From Alicycliphilus denitrificans K601 (lineage in GTDB: Bacteria; Pseudomonadota; Gammaproteobacteria; Burkholderiales; Burkholderiaceae_C): a DNA stretch of 64,000 nt. The position numbers were made by a program, and so were the translations under genes. The notes beneath the pieces were generated by a model. The model was not told where the DNA came from. It was given only the letters and a program-made list of their open reading frames with translations, and did not search any database. The stretch lies in assembly GCF_000204645.1 (NCBI RefSeq), contig NC_015422.1, positions 1,939,001 through 2,003,000 of the forward strand, written 5' to 3'. Positions within the stretch are counted from its first letter, which is position 1, and every line of letters starts with the position of its first letter. Of this stretch, positions 50,871-58,543 are shown piece after piece.

Positions 50871-50891
50871 AGCTATCCCCAGGGGATAGCT
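50871..50891. repeat. Perfect palindrome between ssb and topB
   Basis: AGCTATCCCC-A-GGGGATAGCT: two 10-bp arms and a single central base, 64 bp after ssb. There is no T tract. It could be an operator, a protein-binding site for element maintenance or a cruciform; the 294-bp ssb-topB spacer holds nothing else recognisable. Confidence 0.6.
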
Positions 50892-51100
50892 CCAAGGTCG
50901 TCCAAAGAGTTCCAGCCGCCCCTCCCGAAACGACGTCCTTGCTGTGCCAGCTCCTGCGGTCTATGCGCACCGCTGCGGCAACGGACTGCCTGCCGATCAC
51001 AAAGCGGCGCCTGCATCAATCGGCTTCCTTGCTGCCGGCATCTCCTGGCCCTGCCAAGCTGGCGCCCATCCAATGAACCGCACTTTTTCAAGGAGGCTTC

Positions 51101-53131
51101 ATGCGCGTGTTCCTCTGCGAGAAGCCGTCCCAGGGCAAGGACATCGCCCGTGTGCTGGGCGCTGGCCAACGCGGCAACGGCTGCTACAGCGGTGCGAGTG
51201 TCGTCGTGACCTGGTGCATCGGTCATCTGGTGGAGGCAGTTCCACCCGAAGGCTACGGCGAGCAATACAAGCGCTGGGCCATCGAGCAACTACCCATTGT
51301 TCCTGAGCGTTGGCGTGTCGAGCCCAAGGCGGCGACTGTGGCGCAGTTCAAGGTCGTGCAGCAACTCGTCGCCAAGGCGGGCGAACTCGTGATCGCGACC
51401 GACGCCGACCGCGAGGGCGAGATGATCGCCCGCGAGATCATCGACCTATGCGGATACCGCGGGCCGATTCAGCGCCTGTGGCTGTCGGCGCTCAACGATG
51501 CGTCGATCCGCAAGGCGCTGGGTGCGCTCAAGCCGTCCGCCGAGACGATGCCGCTGTACTTCTCCGCGCTCGCCCGATCGCGTGCCGACTGGCTGATCGG
51601 GATGAACCTGAGCCGCCTGTTCACGTTGCTCGGGCGCCAGGCCGGCTACAACGGCGTGCTATCGGTCGGGCGCGTGCAGACGCCGACGCTCAAGCTGGTC
51701 GTGGACCGTGATCGCGAGATCGCGCGCTTCGTTTCGGTGCCGTTCTGGGCGACCGAGGTCGCACTGTCGCATGCAGGCCAGACCTTTGTCGCAAGCTGGA
51801 CGCCACCCCAGGGCAGCACCGACGAAGCCGGCCGTTGCCTGCGGCAGCCGGTGGCGCAGCAGGCCGCCGAACGCCTGCGCGCGGCCGGCACCGCCCAGGT
51901 GCTGTCGGTGGAGACCGAGCGCGTGCGCGAAGGCCCGCCGCTGCCGTTCGACCTGGGCACCTTGCAGGAAGTGTGTTCCAAGCAGTTGGGCCTCGACGTG
52001 CAGGAGACGCTGGACATTGCCCAGGCGCTGTACGAGACGCACAAGGCGACGACGTATCCGCGCTCGGATTCGGGCCACCTGCCTGAGAGCATGCTGGCCG
52101 AGGTGCCGGCCGTGCTCGACAGCCTGGTCAAGACCGATCCCAGCCTGCGGCCGCTGATCGACCGCCTGGACCGCCAGCAGCGTTCGCGGGCCTGGAACGA
52201 CGGCAAGGTCACGGCGCATCACGGGATCATCCCCACGCTGGAGCCGGCCAATCTCTCGGCGATGACCGAAAAGGAGTTGGCCGTCTACCGGCTGATCCGT
52301 GCCCACTACCTCGCGCAGTTCCTGCCGCATCACGAGTTTGACCGGACGGTGGCGCAGCTCACGTGCGGCGGGCAGTCGCTGGTGGCGGTCGGCAAGCAGA
52401 TCGCGACGGCCGGATGGCGCCAGGTGCTGGCGGCGCCGGCCCTTGACGACACGGACGGAGAGGATGCACGGCGCGGCCAAGTATTGCCAGCGTTGAAGGC
52501 TGGCGATGCCTGTCAAGTCAGTCAGGTCGAGCTGAAGGCATTGAAGACGCTGCCGCCCAAGCCCTACACGCAGGGAGAACTGGTCAAGGCCATGAAGGGC
52601 GTCGCCAAGCTCGTGACCGACCCGCGCCTGAAGCAGAAGCTGAAGGACACCACGGGCATCGGCACCGAGGCGACGCGCGCCAACATCATCAGCGGGCTGC
52701 TGGCCCGCGGCTATCTCTTGAAGAAAGGCCGCGCCATCCGTGCATCGGATGCGGCCTTCACGTTGATCGACGCCGTGCCGGCGGCCATCGCCGACCCGGG
52801 GACCACGGCGGTGTGGGAGCATGCACTGGACATGATCGAGGCCGGCCAGATGGCACTGGACACCTTCATCGCCAAGCAATCGAGCTGGGTCGCCCGGCTC
52901 GTGCAGCAGTACCGCGGCGCCACGCTGGACCTCAAGCTGCCGCCCGCGCCGGACTGCCCGCAGTGCGGCGCCCCGATGCGCCAGCGTAGCAGCAAGAGCG
53001 GCGTGTTCTGGTCGTGCAGCCGCTACCCGGACTGCAAGGGTACGCAGCCGGTCGAAGATGCCGCGGCAGGCAAGCGCGGCGCATCCAGCCGCACCTACAG
53101 GGCACCGCGCCGGCGCCTCCAGGCGAACTGA
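51101..53131 (+). CDS. topB: DNA topoisomerase III (type IA)
   Basis: 676 residues from ATG 51101, with AAGGAGG 5 bases upstream. Toprim domain: MRVFLCEKPSQGKDIARVLG and ATDADREGEMIAREI (101-115). Active site Tyr319 in HKATTYPRSDSGHLPE. A C-terminal zinc ribbon has CPQCGAPM, then CSRYPDC. It is the ICE-type TopB that decatenates or relaxes transfer intermediates. Length and motifs are complete. It is the last plus-strand gene before the arsenic insertion. Confidence 0.95.
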   Translation: MRVFLCEKPSQGKDIARVLGAGQRGNGCYSGASVVVTWCIGHLVEAVPPEGYGEQYKRWAIEQLPIVPERWRVEPKAATVAQFKVVQQLVAKAGELVIATDADREGEMIAREIIDLCGYRGPIQRLWLSALNDASIRKALGALKPSAETMPLYFSALARSRADWLIGMNLSRLFTLLGRQAGYNGVLSVGRVQTPTLKLVVDRDREIARFVSVPFWATEVALSHAGQTFVASWTPPQGSTDEAGRCLRQPVAQQAAERLRAAGTAQVLSVETERVREGPPLPFDLGTLQEVCSKQLGLDVQETLDIAQALYETHKATTYPRSDSGHLPESMLAEVPAVLDSLVKTDPSLRPLIDRLDRQQRSRAWNDGKVTAHHGIIPTLEPANLSAMTEKELAVYRLIRAHYLAQFLPHHEFDRTVAQLTCGGQSLVAVGKQIATAGWRQVLAAPALDDTDGEDARRGQVLPALKAGDACQVSQVELKALKTLPPKPYTQGELVKAMKGVAKLVTDPRLKQKLKDTTGIGTEATRANIISGLLARGYLLKKGRAIRASDAAFTLIDAVPAAIADPGTTAVWEHALDMIEAGQMALDTFIAKQSSWVARLVQQYRGATLDLKLPPAPDCPQCGAPMRQRSSKSGVFWSCSRYPDCKGTQPVEDAAAGKRGASSRTYRAPRRRLQAN

Positions 53132-53339
53132 CGCCCACGTCTCCCTCTGCCACGCCGGCTCTTGCGGACGGCGGGGCAAACCTCCCGCGCCCCGCGGGAC
53201 TCCCCAGCGCGCGTTCCCTTCTGCAACGGTGCGCGCGTCCTGCACAGGCCAATCACGGCTTGCAGGGCGAGAAGGTCATTGCTCCGTCGAATCGCGCTCG
53301 CCGCGATTCCGCTGATCGACGTGCTTCCGTCCATCCGCG

Positions 53340-53392
53340 AGCGGTCTCCTGACGCCTCGGCCCGCAAGGCTGCGAGGTGCCAGGAGACCGCT
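53340..53392. repeat. Long hairpin with 12-bp perfect stem
   Basis: AGCGGTCTCCTG at 53340-53351 pairs with CAGGAGACCGCT at 53381-53392. The 29-base interior can pair further (CCTCG with CGAGG). Possible structured RNA, terminator or recombination site. Confidence 0.55.
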
Positions 53393-53577
53393 TGCGGTCG
53401 ACGGTATTCGGTGCCGGTGCCCGCCGGCGGAACAACGGGTTCCCTTTGTGTGTGGATGCACGCCAGAGGATGCCGGCCCCAGCCACGAAACGGGCCGGGT
53501 GAGATTGCTGACGCAGCGAATGGCTTTGACGACGGCCTGGCCTGCTTGCAGCCCACAGGTGGATTGATTCCTCTCCA

Positions 53578-53602
53578 GCCGAAGGTCTGAGTGACCTTCG
53601 GC
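53578..53602. terminator. Terminator-like hairpin downstream of the arsenic operon
   Basis: GCCGAAGGTC-TGAGT-GACCTTCGGC is a perfect 10-bp stem with a 5-base loop, 55 bp beyond the end of the arsC-arsN2 gene and between convergent units. It is followed by GCTTGTTC on the plus strand. Confidence 0.65.
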
Positions 53603-53656
53603 GCTTGTTCCATCTGCGGATTCATTCCCGCTCCGGCACAGTCTTGCGAGACTGCA

Positions 53657-54487
53657 TCACAACATCATGCGGCGGCTAAGCAGCGCAGCACTCGAACGGC
53701 ACAGGCTCGCGGCCTGCCGTGTGGCAAGGATCGCCGCTGGCGTGGCAGCGCGTTCCGCGGGATTGAAGCCCGCGCGCTCGAAGAACGGCGCTGCCGTCGT
53801 CGTCAGCAACCAGGCTTCGCGTCCGCCTTCATCGAAGGCGCGGCGCAGCAACAGCGCGAGCATGCCGCTGCCGATGCCGCGATGGCGTGCTTGTGGCAGC
53901 ACCACCAGGGAGCGCCCCAGTACGTCCCGGCCCATGTGCTCGAAGCCGCCGAAGCCGACGCGCTCACCTGACACGGTGGCATAGGCGAAGAAGCGACGCC
54001 CCGGCTCGGTCAGGTCGTCGGTGGGAAGACTGGCCTCATGCAGCGCCAGCGCAAGGTCCGGGTCGCTGCCGGCGATCGGCGTGTCCACTAGGAGCGACGT
54101 GCCGTCCTCTTTGCGTATCTCTTCCGCTGGTCGCTTCGGCAGCAACTCGACCACCATGTCCGAAGGGCGACACAGCCGCACGCCCAAGGGAGATACCACG
54201 ATGGGCCGATTGATGAGGATCGGGTGCGCCAGCATCTGGTCGATCAACTGGTCATCGTTCCAGTGCGCTGCGTCCAGGCCCAGTTCCTTGTGGGGCGTGC
54301 CCTTGACACGCAGAACATCTCGCACGCGCATGCCCATTCGTGCGATCAGCGCATTCAGGGTCTCGCGGTCAGGCGGCGCTTTCAGATACTCGATGACCGT
54401 AGGCTCGATGCCGCTGGCGCGGATCAGCGCCAGCGTATTGCGCGACGTGCCGCAATCCGGGTTGTGGTAGATCATGACGCTGCTCAT
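53657..54487 (-). CDS. Fusion of glutaredoxin-type arsenate reductase ArsC with GNAT protein ArsN2
   Basis: 276 residues. The first about 140 residues are an ArsC: IYHNPDCGTSRNTLALI with catalytic Cys12, then VRDVLRVKGTPHKELGL and INRPIVVSPLGVRLCRPSD. After a short linker (LLVDTPIAGSDPDL) comes a GNAT fold: GRSLVVLPQARHRGIGSGML (acetyl-CoA loop), AWLLTTTAAPFFERAGF and the tail SLCRSSAALLSRRM, as in arsenic-operon ArsN2 proteins. The first half reduces arsenate to arsenite; the acetyltransferase substrate is less certain. ATG 54487 overlaps the acr3 stop. The frame is continuous, so this is a real fusion. Confidence 0.85.
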   Translation of the reverse strand: MSSVMIYHNPDCGTSRNTLALIRASGIEPTVIEYLKAPPDRETLNALIARMGMRVRDVLRVKGTPHKELGLDAAHWNDDQLIDQMLAHPILINRPIVVSPLGVRLCRPSDMVVELLPKRPAEEIRKEDGTSLLVDTPIAGSDPDLALALHEASLPTDDLTEPGRRFFAYATVSGERVGFGGFEHMGRDVLGRSLVVLPQARHRGIGSGMLALLLRRAFDEGGREAWLLTTTAAPFFERAGFNPAERAATPAAILATRQAASLCRSSAALLSRRMML

Positions 54488-55575
54488 GCCGGATGTCTCA
54501 TCACATTGCGCGGGGCCTGCTCGTACCAGCCGCGGGAACGGTTGACCACGCGCACCACCAAGAGCATCACCGGCACCTCGATCAGCACGCCGACCACGGT
54601 GGCCAGCGCGGCGCCGGAATGGAAGCCGAACAGGCTGATGGCGGCCGCCACAGCCAGCTCGAAGAAGTTGGACGCGCCGATCAGCGCCGAGGGGCCGGCG
54701 ATGTTGTGCTTCTCGCCGACACGGTGGTTGAGCCAGTAGGCCAGGCCGGAGTTGAAGAACACCTGGATCAGGATGGGCACCGCCAGCATGGCGATCACCA
54801 GCGGCTGCTGCAGGATGGCCTGACCCTGGAAGGCGAACAGCAGCACCAGGGTCAGCAGCAGAGCGGCGATGGACAGCGGGCCGATGCGCGCCAGTGCGCC
54901 ATCGAAGGCGGCCTGGCCGCGACGCAGCAGCGCGCGGCGCCATACCTGCGCAAGGATGACCGGGATGACGATGTAGAGCGCCACCGAGGTCAGCAGCGTG
55001 TCCCACGGCACGGTGATCGCCGACAGGCCCAGCAGCAGCGCGACGATGGGCGCGAACGCGAACACCATGATGGTGTCGTTCAGCGCCACCTGCGACAGCG
55101 TGAACACCGGATCGCCGCCGGTCAGGCGGCTCCAGACGAACACCATCGCCGTGCAGGGCGCGGCGGCCAGCAAGATCAGGCCGGCCACGTAGCTGTCGAG
55201 CTGGTCGGCCGGCAGCCAGTCGGCGAAGACCTGGCGGATGAACAGCCAGGCCAGCAGCGCCATCGAAAACGGCTTGACGGCCCAGTTGACGAAAAGCGTG
55301 ACGCCGATGCCGCGCCAGTGCTGGCGCACCTGGCCGAGCGCTCCGAAGTCCACCTTGAGCAGCATAGGGATCACCATGACCCAGATCAGCAGGCCGACCG
55401 GCAGGTTGACCCGGGCCACTTCCATGCGACCGACGGTCTGGAAGGCGCCGGGCGCGGCCTGGCCGAGGGCGATGCCAGCGACGATGCAAAGAAGCACCCA
55501 CACGGTCAAGTAGCGCTCGAAGACGCTCATCGAGAGCGACGGTGCGGCAACTACAGCTTCGGTCTGTACGGCCAT
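54484..55575 (-). CDS. acr3: Arsenite efflux permease of the ACR3 family
   Basis: 363 residues with about ten hydrophobic helices (for example YLTVWVLLCIVAGIALGQA, LPVGLLIWVMVIPMLLKVDF, GLILLAAAPCTAMVFVWSRL, NDTIMVFAFAPIVALLLGL). The conserved Cys of helix 4 is in AAPCTAMVFVWS, required for arsenite transport in the family, and GPSALIGASNFFELAVAAAI is the second signature. It exports As(III) across the inner membrane. Placed between two arsenate reductase genes in one operon. Confidence 0.93.
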   Translation of the reverse strand: MAVQTEAVVAAPSLSMSVFERYLTVWVLLCIVAGIALGQAAPGAFQTVGRMEVARVNLPVGLLIWVMVIPMLLKVDFGALGQVRQHWRGIGVTLFVNWAVKPFSMALLAWLFIRQVFADWLPADQLDSYVAGLILLAAAPCTAMVFVWSRLTGGDPVFTLSQVALNDTIMVFAFAPIVALLLGLSAITVPWDTLLTSVALYIVIPVILAQVWRRALLRRGQAAFDGALARIGPLSIAALLLTLVLLFAFQGQAILQQPLVIAMLAVPILIQVFFNSGLAYWLNHRVGEKHNIAGPSALIGASNFFELAVAAAISLFGFHSGAALATVVGVLIEVPVMLLVVRVVNRSRGWYEQAPRNVMRHPA

Positions 55576-55584
55576 CGCGCTACC

Positions 55585-56082
55585 TCACTGCTTGCCGATG
55601 TCGCGCAGCTCGTGCTGCAGCGACATGGCATCAAGCCGTTGGAGCGGCAGCGACAGGAACAACTCGATGCGGCGCTTGAGCGTCAACGCGGCGTCCATGA
55701 ACGCCTTGCGCTGCTGTTCCTCGCTGCCTTCGACGGCCGCCGGATCGGGCACGCCCCAGTGGGCCGAGACCGGCTTGCCCGGCCAGACGGGGCACACCTC
55801 GCCGGCGGCGTTGTCGCAGACGGTGAAGATGAAATCGAAAACAGGCGCACCGGGCGCCACGAATTCGTCCCAGCTCTTGCTGCGGTAGCCGGTCGTCGGC
55901 AGGTGCAGGCGCTCCAGCGTGGCGAGCGCCAGCAGTTGGACTTCGCCCTTGGGGTGGCTACCTGCCGAATAGGCGTGGAACCGCCCTTGGCCCAGTTCGT
56001 CGAGGATGCCTTCCGCCAGGATGGAACGCGCCGAATTGCCGGTGCAGATGAACAGCGCGTTGTAGGTTTTTTCAGTCGTCAT
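55585..56082 (-). CDS. arsC: Arsenate reductase, low-molecular-weight phosphatase (thioredoxin-dependent) type
   Basis: 165 residues. The P-loop ALFICTGNSARSILAEGIL contains catalytic Cys13 and Arg19 (C-x5-R); Cys residues in FTVCDNAAGEVCPVWPG fit the disulfide relay of thioredoxin-coupled ArsC, and DPAAVEG includes the general-acid Asp. It converts arsenate to arsenite for export by the downstream Acr3. The operon thus holds two unrelated arsenate reductases (this one and the glutaredoxin type at 53657). Confidence 0.92.
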   Translation of the reverse strand: MTTEKTYNALFICTGNSARSILAEGILDELGQGRFHAYSAGSHPKGEVQLLALATLERLHLPTTGYRSKSWDEFVAPGAPVFDFIFTVCDNAAGEVCPVWPGKPVSAHWGVPDPAAVEGSEEQQRKAFMDAALTLKRRIELFLSLPLQRLDAMSLQHELRDIGKQ

Positions 56083-56094
56083 GCGCGCCTCGCG

Positions 56095-56559
56095 TCAGCA
56101 GCAGGAAGAAGCCTGCTTCGCGGTAGCCCGGCTATCCCTCGGCGCGCAGCAGGCCGGAGCGGCGTCCGGCGCGGGCTGCGGCGCTTCGTTGAATACGGGG
56201 ATGTTGTCCAGCGTGTGGAAGTGCTCCCAGGCCACGCCCTGCGGGTCGGTTATCCAGTGCTTCTCGCTGCGCGCATAGCAGCAGGTCGTGGTGCCTTCGT
56301 CGAGCAGCGCCATGTCGGCGGCCTGCGCACGGGCCTTCAGGGCGGCCAGTTCCTCGGCGTCGTCGGTCTGGATGCCCAGGTGGTCAATGCCCGGCTTGCT
56401 GCCCCGTGTGGAGATGGCGAAATTGACCGGCGGATCTTCGAGCATCCACTTGGCGTAGTCGCTTTCGGTACGCGCTGGTTGCGCGGCGAACAGTTGGGAA
56501 TAGAAGCCGATGCTGCGGTTCAGGTCATCGACGTGCAGGTGGACGTGGAAACGCTTCAT
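56095..56559 (-). CDS. arsI: ArsI/CadI-type glyoxalase-fold metalloenzyme
   Basis: 154 residues. The vicinal-oxygen-chelate fold starts FHVHLHVDDLNRSIGFYSQL. Likely Fe(II) ligands are a His in HVHLH, His60 (IDHLG) and Glu112 (AWEHFHT), and the vicinal cysteines Cys93-Cys94 (EGTTTCCYARSEKHW) match those that bind trivalent organoarsenicals in ArsI. It cleaves the C-As bond of methylarsenite; CadI-named relatives are often annotated without evidence for cadmium. The C-terminal tail has four more Cys (ACCAP and final SSCC). ATG 56559 with AAAGGA upstream. Confidence 0.87.
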   Translation of the reverse strand: MKRFHVHLHVDDLNRSIGFYSQLFAAQPARTESDYAKWMLEDPPVNFAISTRGSKPGIDHLGIQTDDAEELAALKARAQAADMALLDEGTTTCCYARSEKHWITDPQGVAWEHFHTLDNIPVFNEAPQPAPDAAPACCAPRDSRATAKQASSCC

Positions 56560-56571
56560 GGGACGGTCCTT

Positions 56572-56901
56572 TCAGCAAGTGGTACAGGCGCGGGAGGGTT
56601 CATTGGCCTCGCACACGCCGCCTTGGCAGCAGTGCTCGGTTAGGTAGCCGAGCAGCCCGTTCATGTGGGCAAAGTCAGCGCGGTAGATCAGGTTGCGGCC
56701 CTGCTGTTCGATGCTGACCAGCCCGGCATGGGCCAGCTCCTTCAGGTGGAAGGACAGCGTGTTGCGGGCCACGTCGAGCTGGTCGGCCAGGACGCTGGGC
56801 GTGAGCCCTTCGGGGCCGGCGACGACCAGGGCGCGGAACACGCGGAGGCGCTGGGTGTGAGCCAGGGCGCCCAGGGCGGAAATGGCTTGGGTCTCGTTCA
56901 T
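56572..56901 (-). CDS. arsR: ArsR-family arsenic-responsive repressor
   Basis: 109 residues. Winged helix: LGALAHTQRLRVFRALVVAG, LADQLDVARNTLSFHLKELA, IEQQGRNLIYRADF. There is no CxC pair in the recognition-helix region; instead, the C-terminus has Cys91, Cys92 and Cys97 (TEHCCQGGVCEAN) plus Cys106 and Cys109. This is the arrangement in which a C-terminal Cys triad binds As(III), as in Acidithiobacillus ArsR. First gene of the arsenic operon, which it should repress until arsenite binds. Confidence 0.92.
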   Translation of the reverse strand: MNETQAISALGALAHTQRLRVFRALVVAGPEGLTPSVLADQLDVARNTLSFHLKELAHAGLVSIEQQGRNLIYRADFAHMNGLLGYLTEHCCQGGVCEANEPSRACTTC

Positions 56902-56909
56902 GGTTCAGT

Positions 56910-56938
56910 GATACAACATCTGTCGAATCATTGGACAA
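56910..56938 (-). promoter_or_regulatory. arsR: Candidate promoter of the arsenic operon
   Basis: On the minus strand TTGTCC (56933-56938) and TGTATC (56910-56915) are 17 bp apart, 8 bp before the arsR start. The spacer has a partly symmetric ATGATTCGACAGAT that could be the ArsR operator. Assigned from position and spacing only. Confidence 0.45.
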
Positions 56939-56967
56939 CACCCAGCAGCAATCAGGGGCGAGGCGGG

Positions 56968-57079
56968 AACCGATTCCCCCGTGACGCAGACCGTGCCCCA
57001 GCGTGATGCTTTGCGGCACGCGTTGCTGACCTGATCAGCACATGCCAGCAGCCAGGGTCTTTCGGCTGCCGCGGGAATC
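56968..57079 (+). repeat. ICE intergenic repeat, diverged copy C
   Basis: Starts with CCGATTCCCCC, like copy A (59324), and ends with a stem-loop, GCAGCC-(10)-GGCTGC, in the same relative position as the GCAGTC stems of copies A and B. Similarity between is weak, so this copy is tentative. It lies in the 326-bp space between arsR and the gene at 57228; nothing else recognisable is there. Confidence 0.45.
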
Positions 57080-57227
57080 CCCTCGTGCGACCCACCAGTC
57101 CGCTTCGCATCGACCCACCGCGGACGGGCGTTTCACGACGCCGATGCCGTTCATGTTCAACCCTTCGGGAGTCTTCCGCTCCCGTCAGGGCGTGGTGCTC
57201 CCGGTCTTCAACCACCAGGAGATGCCC

Positions 57228-57479
57228 ATGTCCCTTGCGTTCGCATCGGCACCTTTGAGTGCTGAACAGGCCCGCGCGGAATCCATCGGCTACCAGGCCC
57301 TGGCCTACGTCGGCAAGCGCCTGCCCCTGCAGGTGCTGTGCAGCGCGGCCGGCCACTACATCGGCACCGCCGATGCGGACGGCCCGGTCTCGCGCGAGTC
57401 GGTCAGCTACTTCCGCTCGCACCACGCCGCCGAGCACGCCCTGCAAACGGGCCGCTGGCAGCAGCGCCTCCACCCGTGA
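57228..57479 (+). CDS. Small ICE protein of unknown function (83 aa)
   Basis: MSLAFASAPLSAEQARAESI then LQVLCSAAGHYIGTADADGP and a C-terminal helix. I do not recognise the family. AGGAG is directly joined to an ATG at 57222 but 6 bases from ATG 57228, so the latter is chosen. It is the first of a series of single small genes typical of this ICE type, each with its own leader; spacing to the next gene is 25 bp. Confidence 0.6.
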   Translation: MSLAFASAPLSAEQARAESIGYQALAYVGKRLPLQVLCSAAGHYIGTADADGPVSRESVSYFRSHHAAEHALQTGRWQQRLHP

Positions 57480-57504
57480 TGTCCAACCACCAGGAGCCCA
57501 TGTC

Positions 57505-57897
57505 ATGAACCGTGCCCTGCCTCAAGAGGTACTTGATCAGATCGAGCTAGAACACCAGCACTTCGCCGCCGCGCCCCAAGCCTTCTTCGAGGCCTGGAAG
57601 CGCGGTGCACGCATCGCTGGCGCCGAATGGTTCGGCGACGGCACCCGCGAAGGCCTGCAGCGTGCCACCACCAAGTGGGATCTGCGGCCGAACCTGCTGA
57701 TGCTCAACGATGCCCTGGGCGTCCTGAGCAGCGGCCAGCGGATGTTCCTGTCCGCGATGGTGAGCTTCTACAACGCCCGCGAGGGCGGCGCGATGTTCAA
57801 GCGTTGCGGCTTCGAGGGTCTGTCCGACCTGGGCGGCCTCGATCTCGAACGGCGCAAGGTCATCGCCGACCTGACGCTGAACTACAACGGCTGGTGA
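57505..57897 (+). CDS. ICE protein of unknown function (130 aa)
   Basis: Starts MNRALPQEVLDQIELEHQHF and contains SGQRMFLSAMVSFYNAREGG and FEGLSDLGGLDLERRKVIAD. Mostly helical, soluble, acidic. No family recognised with confidence. ATG 57505 has AGGAG 9-10 bases upstream. Followed by a strong hairpin at 57941. Confidence 0.65.
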   Translation: MNRALPQEVLDQIELEHQHFAAAPQAFFEAWKRGARIAGAEWFGDGTREGLQRATTKWDLRPNLLMLNDALGVLSSGQRMFLSAMVSFYNAREGGAMFKRCGFEGLSDLGGLDLERRKVIADLTLNYNGW

Positions 57898-57940
57898 GGC
57901 GCTTCGGCCTGCCGACGTTCTTCTTTTCTTCCCACCCCAC

Positions 57941-57976
57941 GAGGGACATGCGTCCCTGTTCGGGGCCATGTCCCTC
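57941..57976 (+). terminator. Leader hairpin or terminator before the gene at 57999
   Basis: GAGGGACATG pairs with CATGTCCCTC (10 bp, perfect) around a 16-base loop, followed by CTCTTCTTC. It ends 22 bp before the next start codon, so it may act as terminator of the upstream gene or as a 5' leader structure. Confidence 0.6.
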
Positions 57977-57998
57977 CTCTTCTTCATAGGAGTGAATC

Positions 57999-58463
57999 AT
58001 GTCCCCAGGCTTTTCCATCGGTCTGCTCGTGACCGACGATGACATCGATGCGGTCATCCTCGAAGGCTGGCCGGCCGGTGTGCCCAAGCCGCGCATGGTG
58101 GTGTTCGACTACGCAGGCAACGACGTGCTCGATGAATACGTGCTGCGCGTCAGTACCGGAGCCCCGAATGCCGGATTGACCGGGCGTGAGGTGTTTCCGG
58201 TCGAGTACGGACCCGATTGCCGCTACCCATCGCCCGCCGAAATCCTCTCGGTACTCGATGCACGCAAGCCGGCCGAGAAACCTTCGGCATTGAGCATCGC
58301 CCGCGGCGTGCACCAGAGCATCCTCGAATTGGATGCACGGCTCGATCGCCTTGAACTGGTGCCGACCGGCGACGACTACAACCGCCTGTACCAGCTCGCC
58401 CATGGCGGCTTGATCGACCTGTTGAAGTCGCTGGGCGATCCGTCCACACCCGCTGCCGGCTGA
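57999..58463 (+). CDS. ICE protein of unknown function (154 aa)
   Basis: MSPGFSIGLLVTDDDIDAVI, KPRMVVFDYAGNDVLDEYVL and a C-terminal helical part, SIARGVHQSILELDARLDRL. I do not recognise the family. ATG 57999, with AGGAG 8 bases before it, follows the hairpin at 57941. Good codon use and ribosome site support a real gene. Confidence 0.65.
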   Translation: MSPGFSIGLLVTDDDIDAVILEGWPAGVPKPRMVVFDYAGNDVLDEYVLRVSTGAPNAGLTGREVFPVEYGPDCRYPSPAEILSVLDARKPAEKPSALSIARGVHQSILELDARLDRLELVPTGDDYNRLYQLAHGGLIDLLKSLGDPSTPAAG

Positions 58464-58543
58464 CCGGCTGCCACTTGATCCACCCGCTGGGGTTCAATCC
58501 CCAGCAGGGGATTGCCTCGGCCATCCTCTGCTGGAGAAATCCC

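Larger units (their letters stand above)
53132..53656. other. 525-bp non-coding region between topB and the arsenic operon
   Basis: No supportable gene on either strand; short frames lack ribosome sites. It contains a 12-bp perfect stem (53340-53392) and a terminator-like hairpin (53578-53602). Convergent transcription from topB and the arsenic operon meets here. It may be one end of the arsenic cargo insertion; no terminal repeat was found. Confidence 0.6.

Noticed and set aside
56910-56938. Exact ArsR operator
   Set aside because: A partly symmetric sequence lies between the -35 and -10 candidates, but the symmetry is too weak to define an operator on its own; recorded only within the promoter entry.
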